Notes: generated by a model from the sequence alone, not told the origin. Positions 5,431 to 12,966 are shown, counted from the first letter of the stretch. The stretch is 38,549 bases of DNA from a virus (IMGVR_UViG_3300025308_000331:1-38549); one strand, 5' to 3'. Translations and numbers: made by a program.

Positions 5431-6590
5431 GCTGCACCTCGCGTCGTGGCCTCGTTGATGCAGTTTTCGCACTCGTGCTGGTCGTCATCGTCCAGCGGCA
5501 TGGGCAGGGTGCCGGCACCCAACAGGCCGAAGACAGCGCCCAGGGCACGCGTGTGTTGCATGCAGGCGTAGGTTGGGCCGTTGACGGTATTGACCAGGAA
5601 CGCGGCGGGGTACTGTGGGCCGGCAAGTTCCGGCGCATCGACGGTGCGAACGTGCTCGATGGCCTGGTCTACCGGCATGGTGTGCCAGTCAGGCCACTGG
5701 CGGCCTTCGTTCTTGGTTTGCTTGGCCACCAGGGCGGTGATGATCTGTTCGGGTGTGGCACCGGTGCGCCAGGCGCCATCGAGCGCGAGGATGGCAACGT
5801 CGATCCACTCGCTCAGATCCTCCGGCTTGGCCAGTACCTCGATCAGTTCCTTGCGAATGTGGTCCACCACGCCCTGGGTGCGCATGCCGGGGCCGAAGGT
5901 GCGGGCGCTGAAAGCCTGCTGGCGTGTGAGGTGGGCGACCAGGTCGAAGGTGATGGGGCGGCCCTTGTCTGCCAGTTCGTCATCAACCTCGGTGTCGCCC
6001 AGGTACTGCCCACCCTCTCCGGGGTAGTCGGTACACCAGGCGAGGAGGCCTTTTTCGTGCCGGGCGATCGATACCTCGGTGTCGTGGCCACCGAAGAACG
6101 CGACCAGCTTCTCGGCCTGGCGCAGGGTGATGATCAGATCGGCGGCGATCGCGGGCTGGGGCTTTTCAAGGGGCTTGGGATCAACGCCAGCAGGAAGGTG
6201 GAGCATCCCTTCGTCTTTCGCGGCGTGCTGCCAGCAGTACAAGCCAGCGGGTGCGGGTGCGCCGTCCGTATCCTTTCCGAGGAGTTTCCACTGGAAACTC
6301 AGCCGCGCCTTGTTGTCGCCACCGCCCATGCCATCAATGGCATAGCGAAGCTGGCCGACGCTCATGGTGACGGGAGGGAGCAGGTGCACGACGCCATGTG
6401 GCATGACGTTCTGACCAGCATCAACGGCTTCGATTGGCGCATGAGCGGCCAATTTCTTTGCAGCCATTTCGACGAGACAGTCCTCCACCGTGTCACCTTC
6501 GATGGCTCCGACCGTGGTGGGGTTGCCCAGCGCTTTGCTGAGAGCAAGGATGTGCATGCGCTTGATGGGGGTGGTGTCGCTCGGTTTCAT
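5427..6590 (-). CDS. DUF550 (MazZ-like dATP/dGTP diphosphohydrolase) domain protein
   Basis: 387 aa. Residues about 225-310 match DUF550, a MazG-superfamily all-alpha nucleotide pyrophosphohydrolase domain. The metal-binding acids are visible as E248-x-x-E251 and E261-x-x-D264 (KELIEVLAK, LSEWIDVAILALDGAWR), followed by the family's KQTKNEGRQWPDW. Such domains hydrolyse dGTP/dATP to monophosphates and in some phages support base-modified DNA. The 220-residue N-terminal part is not recognised and the last 60 residues have a Cys pair (ECENC). No PurZ-like adenylosuccinate synthetase is in the window, so 2-aminoadenine synthesis is not supported. Both ends have ATGA overlaps. Confidence 0.8.
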   Translation of the reverse strand: MKPSDTTPIKRMHILALSKALGNPTTVGAIEGDTVEDCLVEMAAKKLAAHAPIEAVDAGQNVMPHGVVHLLPPVTMSVGQLRYAIDGMGGGDNKARLSFQWKLLGKDTDGAPAPAGLYCWQHAAKDEGMLHLPAGVDPKPLEKPQPAIAADLIITLRQAEKLVAFFGGHDTEVSIARHEKGLLAWCTDYPGEGGQYLGDTEVDDELADKGRPITFDLVAHLTRQQAFSARTFGPGMRTQGVVDHIRKELIEVLAKPEDLSEWIDVAILALDGAWRTGATPEQIITALVAKQTKNEGRQWPDWHTMPVDQAIEHVRTVDAPELAGPQYPAAFLVNTVNGPTYACMQHTRALGAVFGLLGAGTLPMPLDDDDQHECENCINEATTRGAA

Positions 6591-8716
6591 GCCACCACCT
6601 CCAGTTGACCGGCGTCAAAGGGCATGGCACCGCCACGCTTGAGCTTGACGGAGTAGACGCCGTCGCCCATGTCTTTGCCGATGGTGCCGTCTCGCCCGGC
6701 CCATTTGGCGGCGATGGGGCCGAGCTGGGCTTTGTCGGTGATGACGCGCACTGCCTGGCCAACGCTTAACGTGGCGGCCTTTGTGGGCGCTTTCTGGACC
6801 TTGTGGGATGTCAGCGCCTCGCTCGCCTTTTCGTCGGCGGTCTTGGGGAAGGGCCACGCTGCCATGGGGTTCATGCCGCCTGGCTTAGCGGGCGGCGCCA
6901 CTGCGCCCTTGGGCGCAGAAGCTGACCCCTCGATGCCCTGCAGCGCGTCAGCGATGCCTTGCTTTGCTTCCTCGGCCGAGATCTTCGCCGCGCGAGCGGG
7001 AGCGGTCGACGGCTTGCCCTTCGTTCCGCTCTTTCCCCCCGCACCCGCCTTAGCTTGCGCAGCAGGGGCGTTCGCGGTGGGCGCTTTTTTCTCCGGCTTG
7101 GGGTAGACGCGGTCTTTCACCTCGGCCTCGATGCGTTTGGTGACTTCCTTGAGCCTGTTGCCGTGCACGGCCTTGGTGACCAGATCGAAGCCTTCGCCGC
7201 TGCGGTTGTGCATGAGGAAGAGCAGGTGCAGCAGGTCGGGCAGCGAGTCCTTCTTCACCATCTCGGCCAGGCCGTGAGATGCCCCTACGCTGCCGACGTC
7301 CAGGATTTTGCTGACGGCTGCTGCAGCGTCTGAGTCCAGGCTGTGGGCGGCCTGCCTGGCCAGCATGCGATGCACTTCGATGTTGAAGTGGCCCAAGCCA
7401 ACGCGAGCGCCGTCGTCCATGCCTTCATTGGCCTGGATCAGTGCCCACGTTTCGGCGATGATCTGCGCCCGCACCTCGCGGTGGAACTTGGCATCCAGGC
7501 GGGCCTTCTCCTGGCTGGCCTTCTCGTCCAGCAGATCCTGCACGCCGGCGGGAGCGGCCTTCTTGTCGGCCTTGGCCTGCGCCTGGATCTCCTTCAGCAG
7601 GGTGTTGGCCACGTCATTGGGCAGGCAGGCCTCCAGCAGCCCCTTCTTGCTCGGGTGCTCCAGCATGGTGGGCTTGATGCCCTTTTCGTCCATGAGCTTG
7701 CCGATGAGTTTGCGCAGGGGTTCGCCGGTGGGGCTGTCTTCCTTGTTGTCCAGGCGTTTGTAGCCCTTGTAGCCGCCTTTGTAGTTGTTCACCTGCAGCT
7801 CGCGGGCCTCGCTGCCGGCAATGACGGTCTGGCCTTTGGCCTCGGCCTCTTTCACGAGCAGCTTGGCGGCGGCTTCTTCCTTCTTGTGGAAGCAGGGCGG
7901 GTCTGTGCACACGTCGGCACTCTTGACGTCGTGGAAGATGTCGGGGTTGGCGCCGGTGCGCTTGCTGCATTCTTTGCAGCTGCCGACGCCGGGCACCAGA
8001 TCCACCACGGTGATCTTGAACCGGGCGTCTGACAGCTTGAGCATGTAGCTGTCTTGCGCGAGCTGCTGGGCGCGGCGGAAGCTCATGGGTTCGCGGTCGT
8101 AGCCTTGGCCGCGCAGAACTTCCTGCAGGAACTTGGCCTGTTGCTTGCCGTCTGGAATGCGGGCCGCCAGCATGGCCACGCTGGCTTCGATCTTGCCCTC
8201 GCGCAGGGCGGCGCGGCCTTCGGTGCCCAGGTCGAGCAGCTTGAGGCGGTTGTAGACGTAGGTGCGGCTCTTGCCGATTTTCTCGGCCACGTCTTCGGGC
8301 TTGAGTTCCTTGTTGTGATCCATCAGGCACTGGTAGCCTTCGGCTTCCTCCAGCTCGGACAGGTCGCGGCGCTGGAGGTTCTCGATGATCTGGATCTCCA
8401 GCACCTGGTCGTCGGTGAGGTCCTTGATCATCACGGGGTATTCGTCCACGCCGCCAATCTCGCAGGCGCGGTCGCGGCATTCGCCACAGACAATCTCGTG
8501 GGTGACGTTGCGGGGGGTATCAGGCACGCGCCAGGCGGGCAGGGGGCGCAGCAGCAAAGGCTGGTGCACGCCGCTGGCCTTGACGCTGACGGCCAGCTCC
8601 TGCAGGTAATCTGCGGGGAAGGTCTTGCGTGGGTTGGTGGTGCTGCGGACGGCGTTTGCCCGCTTGAACATTGCGAACTGGGTGCCAGCGGCCTGGGTGG
8701 GCGGGTTCTTGGTCAT
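6587..8716 (-). CDS. ParB/Spo0J-like nuclease-family protein with zinc-ribbon-like insert
   Basis: 709 aa from the ATG that overlaps the upstream stop. Residues 20-110 are a ParB/Srx-like N-terminal domain, where the usual GERR-type CTP-binding box appears as CGECRDRAC (77-85). Then come the ENLQRRDLSELEEAEGY box (112-128) and a helix-turn-helix (EDVAEKIGKSRTYVYNRLKL). After it come cysteine clusters (SCKECSKRTG, VCTDPPCFHKKE) that probably bind zinc, a long helical middle, an Ala/Pro/Lys linker and a C-terminal SH3/KOW-like domain (residues about 645-709). Phage ParB-like proteins act in DNA binding or nicking, or as regulators. No ParA partner is nearby, so plasmid-type partition is unlikely. 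Confidence 0.85.
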   Translation of the reverse strand: MTKNPPTQAAGTQFAMFKRANAVRSTTNPRKTFPADYLQELAVSVKASGVHQPLLLRPLPAWRVPDTPRNVTHEIVCGECRDRACEIGGVDEYPVMIKDLTDDQVLEIQIIENLQRRDLSELEEAEGYQCLMDHNKELKPEDVAEKIGKSRTYVYNRLKLLDLGTEGRAALREGKIEASVAMLAARIPDGKQQAKFLQEVLRGQGYDREPMSFRRAQQLAQDSYMLKLSDARFKITVVDLVPGVGSCKECSKRTGANPDIFHDVKSADVCTDPPCFHKKEEAAAKLLVKEAEAKGQTVIAGSEARELQVNNYKGGYKGYKRLDNKEDSPTGEPLRKLIGKLMDEKGIKPTMLEHPSKKGLLEACLPNDVANTLLKEIQAQAKADKKAAPAGVQDLLDEKASQEKARLDAKFHREVRAQIIAETWALIQANEGMDDGARVGLGHFNIEVHRMLARQAAHSLDSDAAAAVSKILDVGSVGASHGLAEMVKKDSLPDLLHLLFLMHNRSGEGFDLVTKAVHGNRLKEVTKRIEAEVKDRVYPKPEKKAPTANAPAAQAKAGAGGKSGTKGKPSTAPARAAKISAEEAKQGIADALQGIEGSASAPKGAVAPPAKPGGMNPMAAWPFPKTADEKASEALTSHKVQKAPTKAATLSVGQAVRVITDKAQLGPIAAKWAGRDGTIGKDMGDGVYSVKLKRGGAMPFDAGQLEVVA

Positions 8717-9300
8717 TGAGGCTGCTCCTGTGTGGTGGGGTTGTCCAGGCCAAGGTAGGTGCGCCATGGCACCTTCTTGTCTTTGACCAGGAAGCCCCAT
8801 GTGCCGCGCTTACGGCCGGTGATGAAAAGCGTCCAGACGCCGCCGGGGCTCACCTCGCTGATGCGGTGGTATTGGCCGAAGAGCAGGCGGCCGGTGTAGC
8901 CGGCGTTGCGCTTGTAGATCTCGCGCAGGCGACGGTCCACAAGTCGGGTGGTCTCGGACGGCGGTGCATATTCGTCGAAGGGGCGCTCTTCGCGGTACCA
9001 GCCGCTCAGCACGATGGTGCGGGCGTTCCACGGGTGGTCGTGCAGGTCACGGTCCTGGTCGGCGCGGCAGATATGGTGGATACGCGCGCTAGGCAGCCAC
9101 GGGATGCGGGCCGGCGTCTGTTCGTCATTGGCGTCGCGGCCGTAGGGGTTGAACAGCCACCAGCGGCCCATGTAAACGCTGCTGCCGTCTGCGCTGGTGA
9201 TGTGGGTGTACGGGGTGCGCTGGGCACGGCGAATGATCCAGTCCACCAGGCGGGGGTGGCTGGCCAGGGTGCGGGCGATGATTTGCCAGAGGGTGCTCAT
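8713..9300 (-). CDS. Cupin-like metal-binding phage protein
   Basis: 195 aa, start at 9300. The centre carries a cupin-type metal motif, RDLHDHPWNARTIVLSGWYRE, with the two histidines of an HxH box, and a later strand set (YHRISEVSPGGVWTLFITG) whose histidine could complete the site. The protein would be a small beta-barrel enzyme or sensor. Its substrate is unknown. It lies between two unknown small genes and the ParB-like gene, with an ATGA overlap to the latter. Confidence 0.7.
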   Translation of the reverse strand: MSTLWQIIARTLASHPRLVDWIIRRAQRTPYTHITSADGSSVYMGRWWLFNPYGRDANDEQTPARIPWLPSARIHHICRADQDRDLHDHPWNARTIVLSGWYREERPFDEYAPPSETTRLVDRRLREIYKRNAGYTGRLLFGQYHRISEVSPGGVWTLFITGRKRGTWGFLVKDKKVPWRTYLGLDNPTTQEQPQ

Positions 9301-9302
9301 GT

Positions 9303-9551
9303 TCAGGCGCTCCTCTGGCTGGGTGCAACGCTGCCGGGCACAACGCGATCGCGCGTGCGGTGCACGGCGTCTATATCCACCTCGGCCAGCAGGGGCGTGG
9401 TGCCGGACCACTGGCGCTTGGTGGTGGTGATGATGTCCAGCGCGGCGGACTGGGCGGCGCTGCAGGGGGCACCGATGGCGGGTTTGAAGTCAGTGTGGAT
9501 GGCCACGCCGCCGGCGGGTGTGTCTGTGAGGGTGATGGTTACGGTTGGCAT
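9303..9551 (-). CDS. Small phage protein, unknown function
   Basis: 82 aa, start at 9551, overlapping the upstream gene by 13 bp. It starts with beta-like strands and a glycine pair (TVTITLTDTPAGGVAIHTDF), then PAIGAPCSAAQSAALDIITT. I recall this pattern in short proteins of many GC-rich phages without known function. The C-terminal 25 residues are polar. Confidence 0.65.
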   Translation of the reverse strand: MPTVTITLTDTPAGGVAIHTDFKPAIGAPCSAAQSAALDIITTTKRQWSGTTPLLAEVDIDAVHRTRDRVVPGSVAPSQRSA

Positions 9552-9883
9552 GGGGCTTCCTCTTGTGCTTCGGGGATGACGTGGATGTGGCTGGCGGTGG
9601 CGCCGAGGCGCACGCTCACCAGTGGGGCCTGCACGGTGACGCGCATGCCACGCTTGAGGCGGTGGGCTGCAGCGCGGGCCTGTTCGTGCGATGCGGCTGG
9701 GAATGGCTGCTCGACATGCATGGGGGTGTGCAGGGCGTTGTCGAGCTCGATGTCCATGCAGAGCACGGGCACGGTGTGGCCCTGGCCGTCCAGCACCTTG
9801 GTGCGGGCTTCGGCCTGGTGGAGCAGGGTGCCGGTGTATTCCATGACCGGCGTGCCCTGTGCAGACGTGTGCACGGCGCTCAT
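9539..9883 (-). CDS. Possible OB-fold (SSB-like) phage protein
   Basis: 114 aa, start at 9883 overlapping the upstream stop as ATGA. The strand order (VMEYTGTLLHQAEARTKVLD, TVPVLCMDIELDN, KRGMRVTVQAPLVSVRLGA, ASHIHVIP) suggests a small OB-type beta-barrel of the kind seen in single-strand DNA-binding proteins. No signature residues confirm this. The operon setting with ParB- and nucleotide-metabolism genes would suit a replication accessory protein. Confidence 0.6.
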   Translation of the reverse strand: MSAVHTSAQGTPVMEYTGTLLHQAEARTKVLDGQGHTVPVLCMDIELDNALHTPMHVEQPFPAASHEQARAAAHRLKRGMRVTVQAPLVSVRLGATASHIHVIPEAQEEAPCQP

Positions 9884-10188
9884 GGCAGTGCAGCCAGCAA
9901 GGTGGCGCCCCATTCGCGCACGGCATCTGCCGCCTGGTGCGGGTTGCCCATGAGCCAGAGGCCGAAGCCCATGCCGAAGGCGATGCACACCACCAGCAGC
10001 ATCCAGCAGGCGCAGAGCGCAAGGGCACCTTCGGCGCGGAAGAACTCGTCGCCCAGGTCGACGATGGGCATGTCGCTATGGGGGCGGGTGGTGTCCACCT
10101 GTGCGCCGCCATTGCGGGTGTGCAGGTGGGCTCGTACAGGGCAATCTGCGCCCCGGGTGCATTGGCCGAAGTCGTTGCAGCAGTTCAT
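9880..10188 (-). CDS. Small membrane protein with N-terminal cysteines
   Basis: 102 aa, start at 10188. It opens with a cysteine-bearing head (MNCCNDFGQCTRGADCPVRA) and has one strong transmembrane helix around residues 60-85 (ALCACWMLLVVCIAFGMGFG). It overlaps both neighbours by 4 bp. The upstream gene product also has a transmembrane helix, so the two may meet in the inner membrane. Function unknown. Confidence 0.7.
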   Translation of the reverse strand: MNCCNDFGQCTRGADCPVRAHLHTRNGGAQVDTTRPHSDMPIVDLGDEFFRAEGALALCACWMLLVVCIAFGMGFGLWLMGNPHQAADAVREWGATLLAALP

Positions 10189-10751
10189 GGCTGTGCTCCT
10201 GCCAGTCGCACGGCGTAGGGTTTGAGACCGTGGCGGGGGTTGCACTGGATGGCGCCGCTGCCGAGCTCTTCCCACTCGGCATTGCCACAGATGGCGCGGG
10301 CCATGACGTTCAGGCGCTGGCGTTGCTGCTCACCGCGCTGGGCGTCTTCAAGATCCTGGGCGACGGCCACCTCGGTGCTGTGGTCGCTGATGGTGAAGGT
10401 GTCCAGGTGAAACGAACTGGCCAGGAGGAGGCCCAGCAGCACCGCGGCGAAGATGCTAAGTAGCAGGCTCAGCAGCGGGGTGTAGATGTTGCCGGCCTGG
10501 GCACGCTGGGGGCGGTGCATGTCGCGGGCACAGGGCCAGCCACGGCGGTGGATGTCTTCGGGCGCAATGCCAAAGTCCTCCAGGTCCCCGGGGTGCATGC
10601 TGGTAAGGTGCAGCGCGCCGGGGCAGGTGCCCAGGCTGGGGTGCCAGTCGTCAATGACGTGGCGGCACTTGAACTCGACCTGCAGGGCGGCTTTTTGCCG
10701 GGTCTTGCCCCAGCCCTGGGGGGCGCTGAGGATGATGGTGGGGGCGCTCAT
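10185..10751 (-). CDS. P-loop-like membrane protein, unknown function
   Basis: 188 aa. The N terminus has a Walker A-like loop (ILSAPQGWGKTRQKAAL, residues 7-23) followed by an acidic VIDDWHP, so part of a P-loop NTPase fold is likely, although it is too short for a full one. A transmembrane helix follows (YTPLLSLLLSIFAAVLLGLL, about 90-110) and then a hydrophilic C terminus. It could be two ancestral units joined: a truncated P-loop domain and an Rz-like membrane unit. The 4-bp overlaps with both neighbours tie it to the operon. Confidence 0.65.
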   Translation of the reverse strand: MSAPTIILSAPQGWGKTRQKAALQVEFKCRHVIDDWHPSLGTCPGALHLTSMHPGDLEDFGIAPEDIHRRGWPCARDMHRPQRAQAGNIYTPLLSLLLSIFAAVLLGLLLASSFHLDTFTISDHSTEVAVAQDLEDAQRGEQQRQRLNVMARAICGNAEWEELGSGAIQCNPRHGLKPYAVRLAGAQP

Positions 10752-11344
10752 GCCGGCACCTCTGTGCGCAACATCAGGTCGGCGCTGCTCAGGCGGAGAT
10801 TGCTGGGCTGTGTTTCATGCTCCACCAGGTAAACATCGAAGTGCGTGGTTTCCCGTGTGTAAGGAAGCCGCACACCGTGATGGCGGATGGCTTCCAGCTG
10901 CCCCGGGTCCACGCTGCGCGGCTCAAGTCGCTCGCTGAGGTTGATGGCCTTCACGCCATCTCCGGCAAGGCCTAAGATCAAGCGGCGCGCCAGCAGGCGC
11001 CTGCCGCTGCCCTGTGGCCCTACAACATGAATGAACGAGGAAGCCGATGACAAACGACGAGATGGAGACCCGCATCCTGCGCCTTGAGACGCGCCTTGCA
11101 GCGACTCAGGTGCTATTGCATACCTTTTTGCCAGCCACAGTCCCAGACCGACGTCATCAGATCCTGCGGCAGTTCGGGCAGTACTGCGCTGCCACGGAAG
11201 CTGATCTGAAGACGCAAGGCGTTCCTGAGGCTGACCGGCGGTGGCAGCTTGCAGAACTGGCGCAGATGTATTCGGCCTTGGACGGCGCGCTGAATTTGCT
11301 CCAGGAATGGGAAGCCAAGAAAAAAAGCGGCTGAGGTGCTTCAT
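10748..11344 (-). CDS. Putative P-loop protein overlapping an antisense gene
   Basis: 198 aa if it starts at 11344, where its ATG overlaps the upstream stop as ATGA. The C-terminal half (from about residue 103) looks genuine: SSFIHVVGPQGSGRRLLARR carries a Walker A-like GxxGSGRR, then VKAINLSERLEP and FDVYLVEHET. The N-terminal half is Ser/Arg/Pro/Ala-rich and exactly opposite the plus-strand gene at 11047-11334, so it may not be translated, or it may be an old coding segment now serving the other strand. Its partner at 10185 has a similar P-loop start, suggesting paralogy or a shared complex. Confidence 0.5.
   Translation of the reverse strand: MKHLSRFFSWLPIPGANSARRPRPNTSAPVLQAATAGQPQERLASSDQLPWQRSTARTAAGSDDVGLGLWLAKRYAIAPESLQGASQGAGCGSPSRRLSSASSFIHVVGPQGSGRRLLARRLILGLAGDGVKAINLSERLEPRSVDPGQLEAIRHHGVRLPYTRETTHFDVYLVEHETQPSNLRLSSADLMLRTEVPA
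11047..11334 (+). CDS. Antisense-oriented small helical protein
   Basis: 95 aa on the plus strand inside the leftward operon. The amino-acid make-up is natural and amphipathic (MTNDEMETRILRLETRLAAT, LAELAQMYSALDGALNLL), and AGGAAG sits a few bases before the ATG. This makes it a better protein than the opposite frame. No clear promoter is seen. If expressed, its transcript would be antisense to the early operon and could lower its expression. Function unknown. Confidence 0.6.
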   Translation: MTNDEMETRILRLETRLAATQVLLHTFLPATVPDRRHQILRQFGQYCAATEADLKTQGVPEADRRWQLAELAQMYSALDGALNLLQEWEAKKKSG

Positions 11345-11772
11345 GCCGACACCTCGACCAGGTTGCCGAAGTCGTCGCAGACCATGTCGCCCAGGTTGCG
11401 TTCCCACTTGATGCCTGCGGCGTCGACCAGCTCCATGTAGCCAGCCCAGTGTGCGGGGGACCACCAGCCGGCCATGACGCGGCTGTTACGCCAACTCTCG
11501 GGTTCTTCGCGGCGGCGGTACAGGCGCACGTTGCCGCCCCGGCCGTCACGGATGTGGATGTCGTCACCCTCGATGTGGATACGCTTGGTGTCGGCATCCA
11601 GTGGGTGCAGGACGGTGATGCCGTCCTTGGCGCTTAAGTCTTCGAGCAGCTTGGACCGGGCTTCGGCCTCGATCTGCTGGATCAGCTTGGTAGCTGCAGG
11701 GCTGAGAGCTACCGGAGCGCTATGGCCCCGGGGCACGCCGCGCCTGGCGCGCGGTTGTGTGGATGTCTGCAC
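11341..11772 (-). CDS. First gene of the leftward operon, unknown function
   Basis: 143 aa with a GTG start at 11772, preceded by AAGGAG at six bases. The basic N terminus is followed by a helix (AATKLIQQIEAEARSKLLED) and a beta region (KRIHIEGDDIHIRDGRGGNV). Then comes a tryptophan-rich segment (SWRNSRVMAGWWSPAHWAGY). No family recognised. As promoter-proximal gene it would be made first after derepression. Confidence 0.7.
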   Translation of the reverse strand: MQTSTQPRARRGVPRGHSAPVALSPAATKLIQQIEAEARSKLLEDLSAKDGITVLHPLDADTKRIHIEGDDIHIRDGRGGNVRLYRRREEPESWRNSRVMAGWWSPAHWAGYMELVDAAGIKWERNLGDMVCDDFGNLVEVSA

Positions 11773-11812
11773 TTTTCGCTCCTTGCCCGCCTTGGGGTGG
11801 CGGGTGGAGCGA

Positions 11813-11841
11813 ATATTACTAAATGGTGATTTTCAAGTCAA
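11813..11841 (-). promoter_or_regulatory. Leftward early promoter (PL-like)
   Basis: Reading leftwards: -35 TTGACT (11841-11836), 17-bp spacer, -10 TAATAT (11818-11813). This is near the sigma-70 consensus with ideal spacing. The predicted transcript would start about 35 bases before the GTG of the gene at 11772. Operator-like sites lie over the -10/spacer and just upstream of the -35. Confidence 0.85.
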
Positions 11842-11855
11842 CACTATTTAGTAAT
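11815..11855. promoter_or_regulatory. Operator pair at the leftward promoter
   Basis: A perfect 10-bp inverted repeat (ATTACTAAAT at 11815-11824, ATTTAGTAAT at 11846-11855). Seen as decamers, the sites are ACTAAATGGT (11818-11827, over the -10 edge and spacer) and ACTAAATAGT (minus strand, 11843-11852, upstream of the -35), with centres 25 bp apart. They resemble ACCAAATGGT and ACCAAAAGGT in the repressor/Cro region, also 25 bp apart, so the same regulator probably binds both places. Confidence 0.7.
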
Positions 11856-11872
11856 TTATTTGTTTGAGGGTG

Positions 11873-12391
11873 TCAGCGGCTTATGGCGTCGCAGTTTCTC
11901 AGCTGCGGGATTCCTAGGAAGAAGCCGTCACCACGGCAAATGACGTGGACTCTGGAGCCGCGCTTGACCATGGTCACGGCTTCCATCACGGGGTAGCCCT
12001 TCATGGTGACGACCGCTGGGCCGGCGCCCTCCATGCCACTGATCACAAGAACCTTGGCGTCAAAGCGAGCCATGGCGGTGCCATATTGCCTGCCTGACCG
12101 GATCGACAGCACGATAGTGCCGCTTGCGTTCTTGCTGACCGACTCGACGGTGCCACTCACGAACAGGAACTTGTCCTTGAACTTTGAGTCGGCCACAACC
12201 TCATTGCTTTGGTACTCGCTGATCAGCTTGCCCGCGCTCACCTCGATGAGTTTGCCCGCCTTCAGATCGGCGCCAATCTTCTGAACAAACTCTTTGGTCT
12301 GTGGAGTGTCGTATTTGGGTTCGGCACTTGCCACGATCGCGCAGGTGACCGCCAGCACTAAAGCCAGAGCGCACTTGATTTTTCTATTCAT
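11873..12391 (-). CDS. Secreted OB-fold-like protein (tRNA_anti-like), probable moron
   Basis: 172 aa, GGGAG five bases before the ATG. A clear signal peptide (MNRKIKCALALVLAVTCAIV, cleavage near ASA-EP) directs it to the periplasm. The mature part fits the small OB-fold family called tRNA_anti-like: ISEYQSNEVVADSKFKDKFL, VSGTVESVSKNASG, then a C-terminal pair of cysteines (VICRG, RNCDAIS). It lies between the repressor and the leftward promoter, the classic place for a lysogen-expressed cargo gene. What it binds is unknown. Confidence 0.75.
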   Translation of the reverse strand: MNRKIKCALALVLAVTCAIVASAEPKYDTPQTKEFVQKIGADLKAGKLIEVSAGKLISEYQSNEVVADSKFKDKFLFVSGTVESVSKNASGTIVLSIRSGRQYGTAMARFDAKVLVISGMEGAGPAVVTMKGYPVMEAVTMVKRGSRVHVICRGDGFFLGIPQLRNCDAISR

Positions 12392-12478
12392 TCGGTCTCC
12401 CTGTTTTCTTATTTCCCAACGAACCTCGCCCGGTTGTTTTTATACGATGCAAAACAAAAAACTTGGCCGCTGAATAGG

Positions 12479-12958
12479 TCAAGCTGCGTGAACCTTTGCG
12501 GATTTTGACGCGGGCACGGTGTGTTTTTCTTTGGTAGGTGGTTCGCGGCTTTTAATCTGCAGCAGAACATATTTTTCAATGTCCGCACGCTGGTCCTCAT
12601 CCAGCAGCTCGTACTGCGCTGGCCGGATCTTCTTGAATGGCCAAGCCAAATAGGGCGCGGGGGATGGCTCACGGAGCTCAAGTGTTAGGGGGCCAGCCAC
12701 CTCAGGCGTATCCAGGTAGTTGATCGGCATGCCTGCGCCCTTTTCGATGGCGCGCGCCTTCTTCTCCCCAAAAGATTTCTGACGAAGTAGGCCAGACAGC
12801 TCGCTCTGGCTTAGTTCATAGCCGTTGCGTGCGCAGCTAACCAGAAATTCGGATTGCAAGCCCTGGCAGTGGGCACTGATCCAAGCGCGCAGCTTTGTGC
12901 GGCGGGTGTCGGTGACGCTTTCGGTGTTGCCCGGCTGATTCATTGGTTTGATTCTCAT
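12479..12958 (-). CDS. Phage repressor-like HTH protein (short CI type)
   Basis: 159 aa from the ATG at 12958; an alternative ATG is at 12943. Residues about 15-75 form a helix-turn-helix (RTKLRAWISAHCQG, YELSQSELSGLLRQKSFGEK). The C terminus carries a conserved-looking WPFKKIRPAQYELLDEDQ segment. No LexA/CI-type Ser-Lys autoprotease is present, so induction is unlikely to follow RecA-stimulated self-cleavage. Divergent from a Cro/YdaS-like gene across three operator-like decamers. It is the best candidate for the lysogenic repressor. Confidence 0.8.
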   Translation of the reverse strand: MRIKPMNQPGNTESVTDTRRTKLRAWISAHCQGLQSEFLVSCARNGYELSQSELSGLLRQKSFGEKKARAIEKGAGMPINYLDTPEVAGPLTLELREPSPAPYLAWPFKKIRPAQYELLDEDQRADIEKYVLLQIKSREPPTKEKHTVPASKSAKVHAA

Positions 12959-12966
12959 AACCAATT

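Noticed and set aside
3967-5571. 534-codon plus-strand frame across the DGR targets
   Set aside because: It reads the complement of the target genes and the neighbouring gene, without a ribosome-binding site or any recognisable domain.
5427-6590. 2-aminoadenine (Z-genome) synthesis because of the MazZ-like domain
   Set aside because: No PurZ-like synthetase or dedicated DNA polymerase is present in the window, so the domain alone does not support it.
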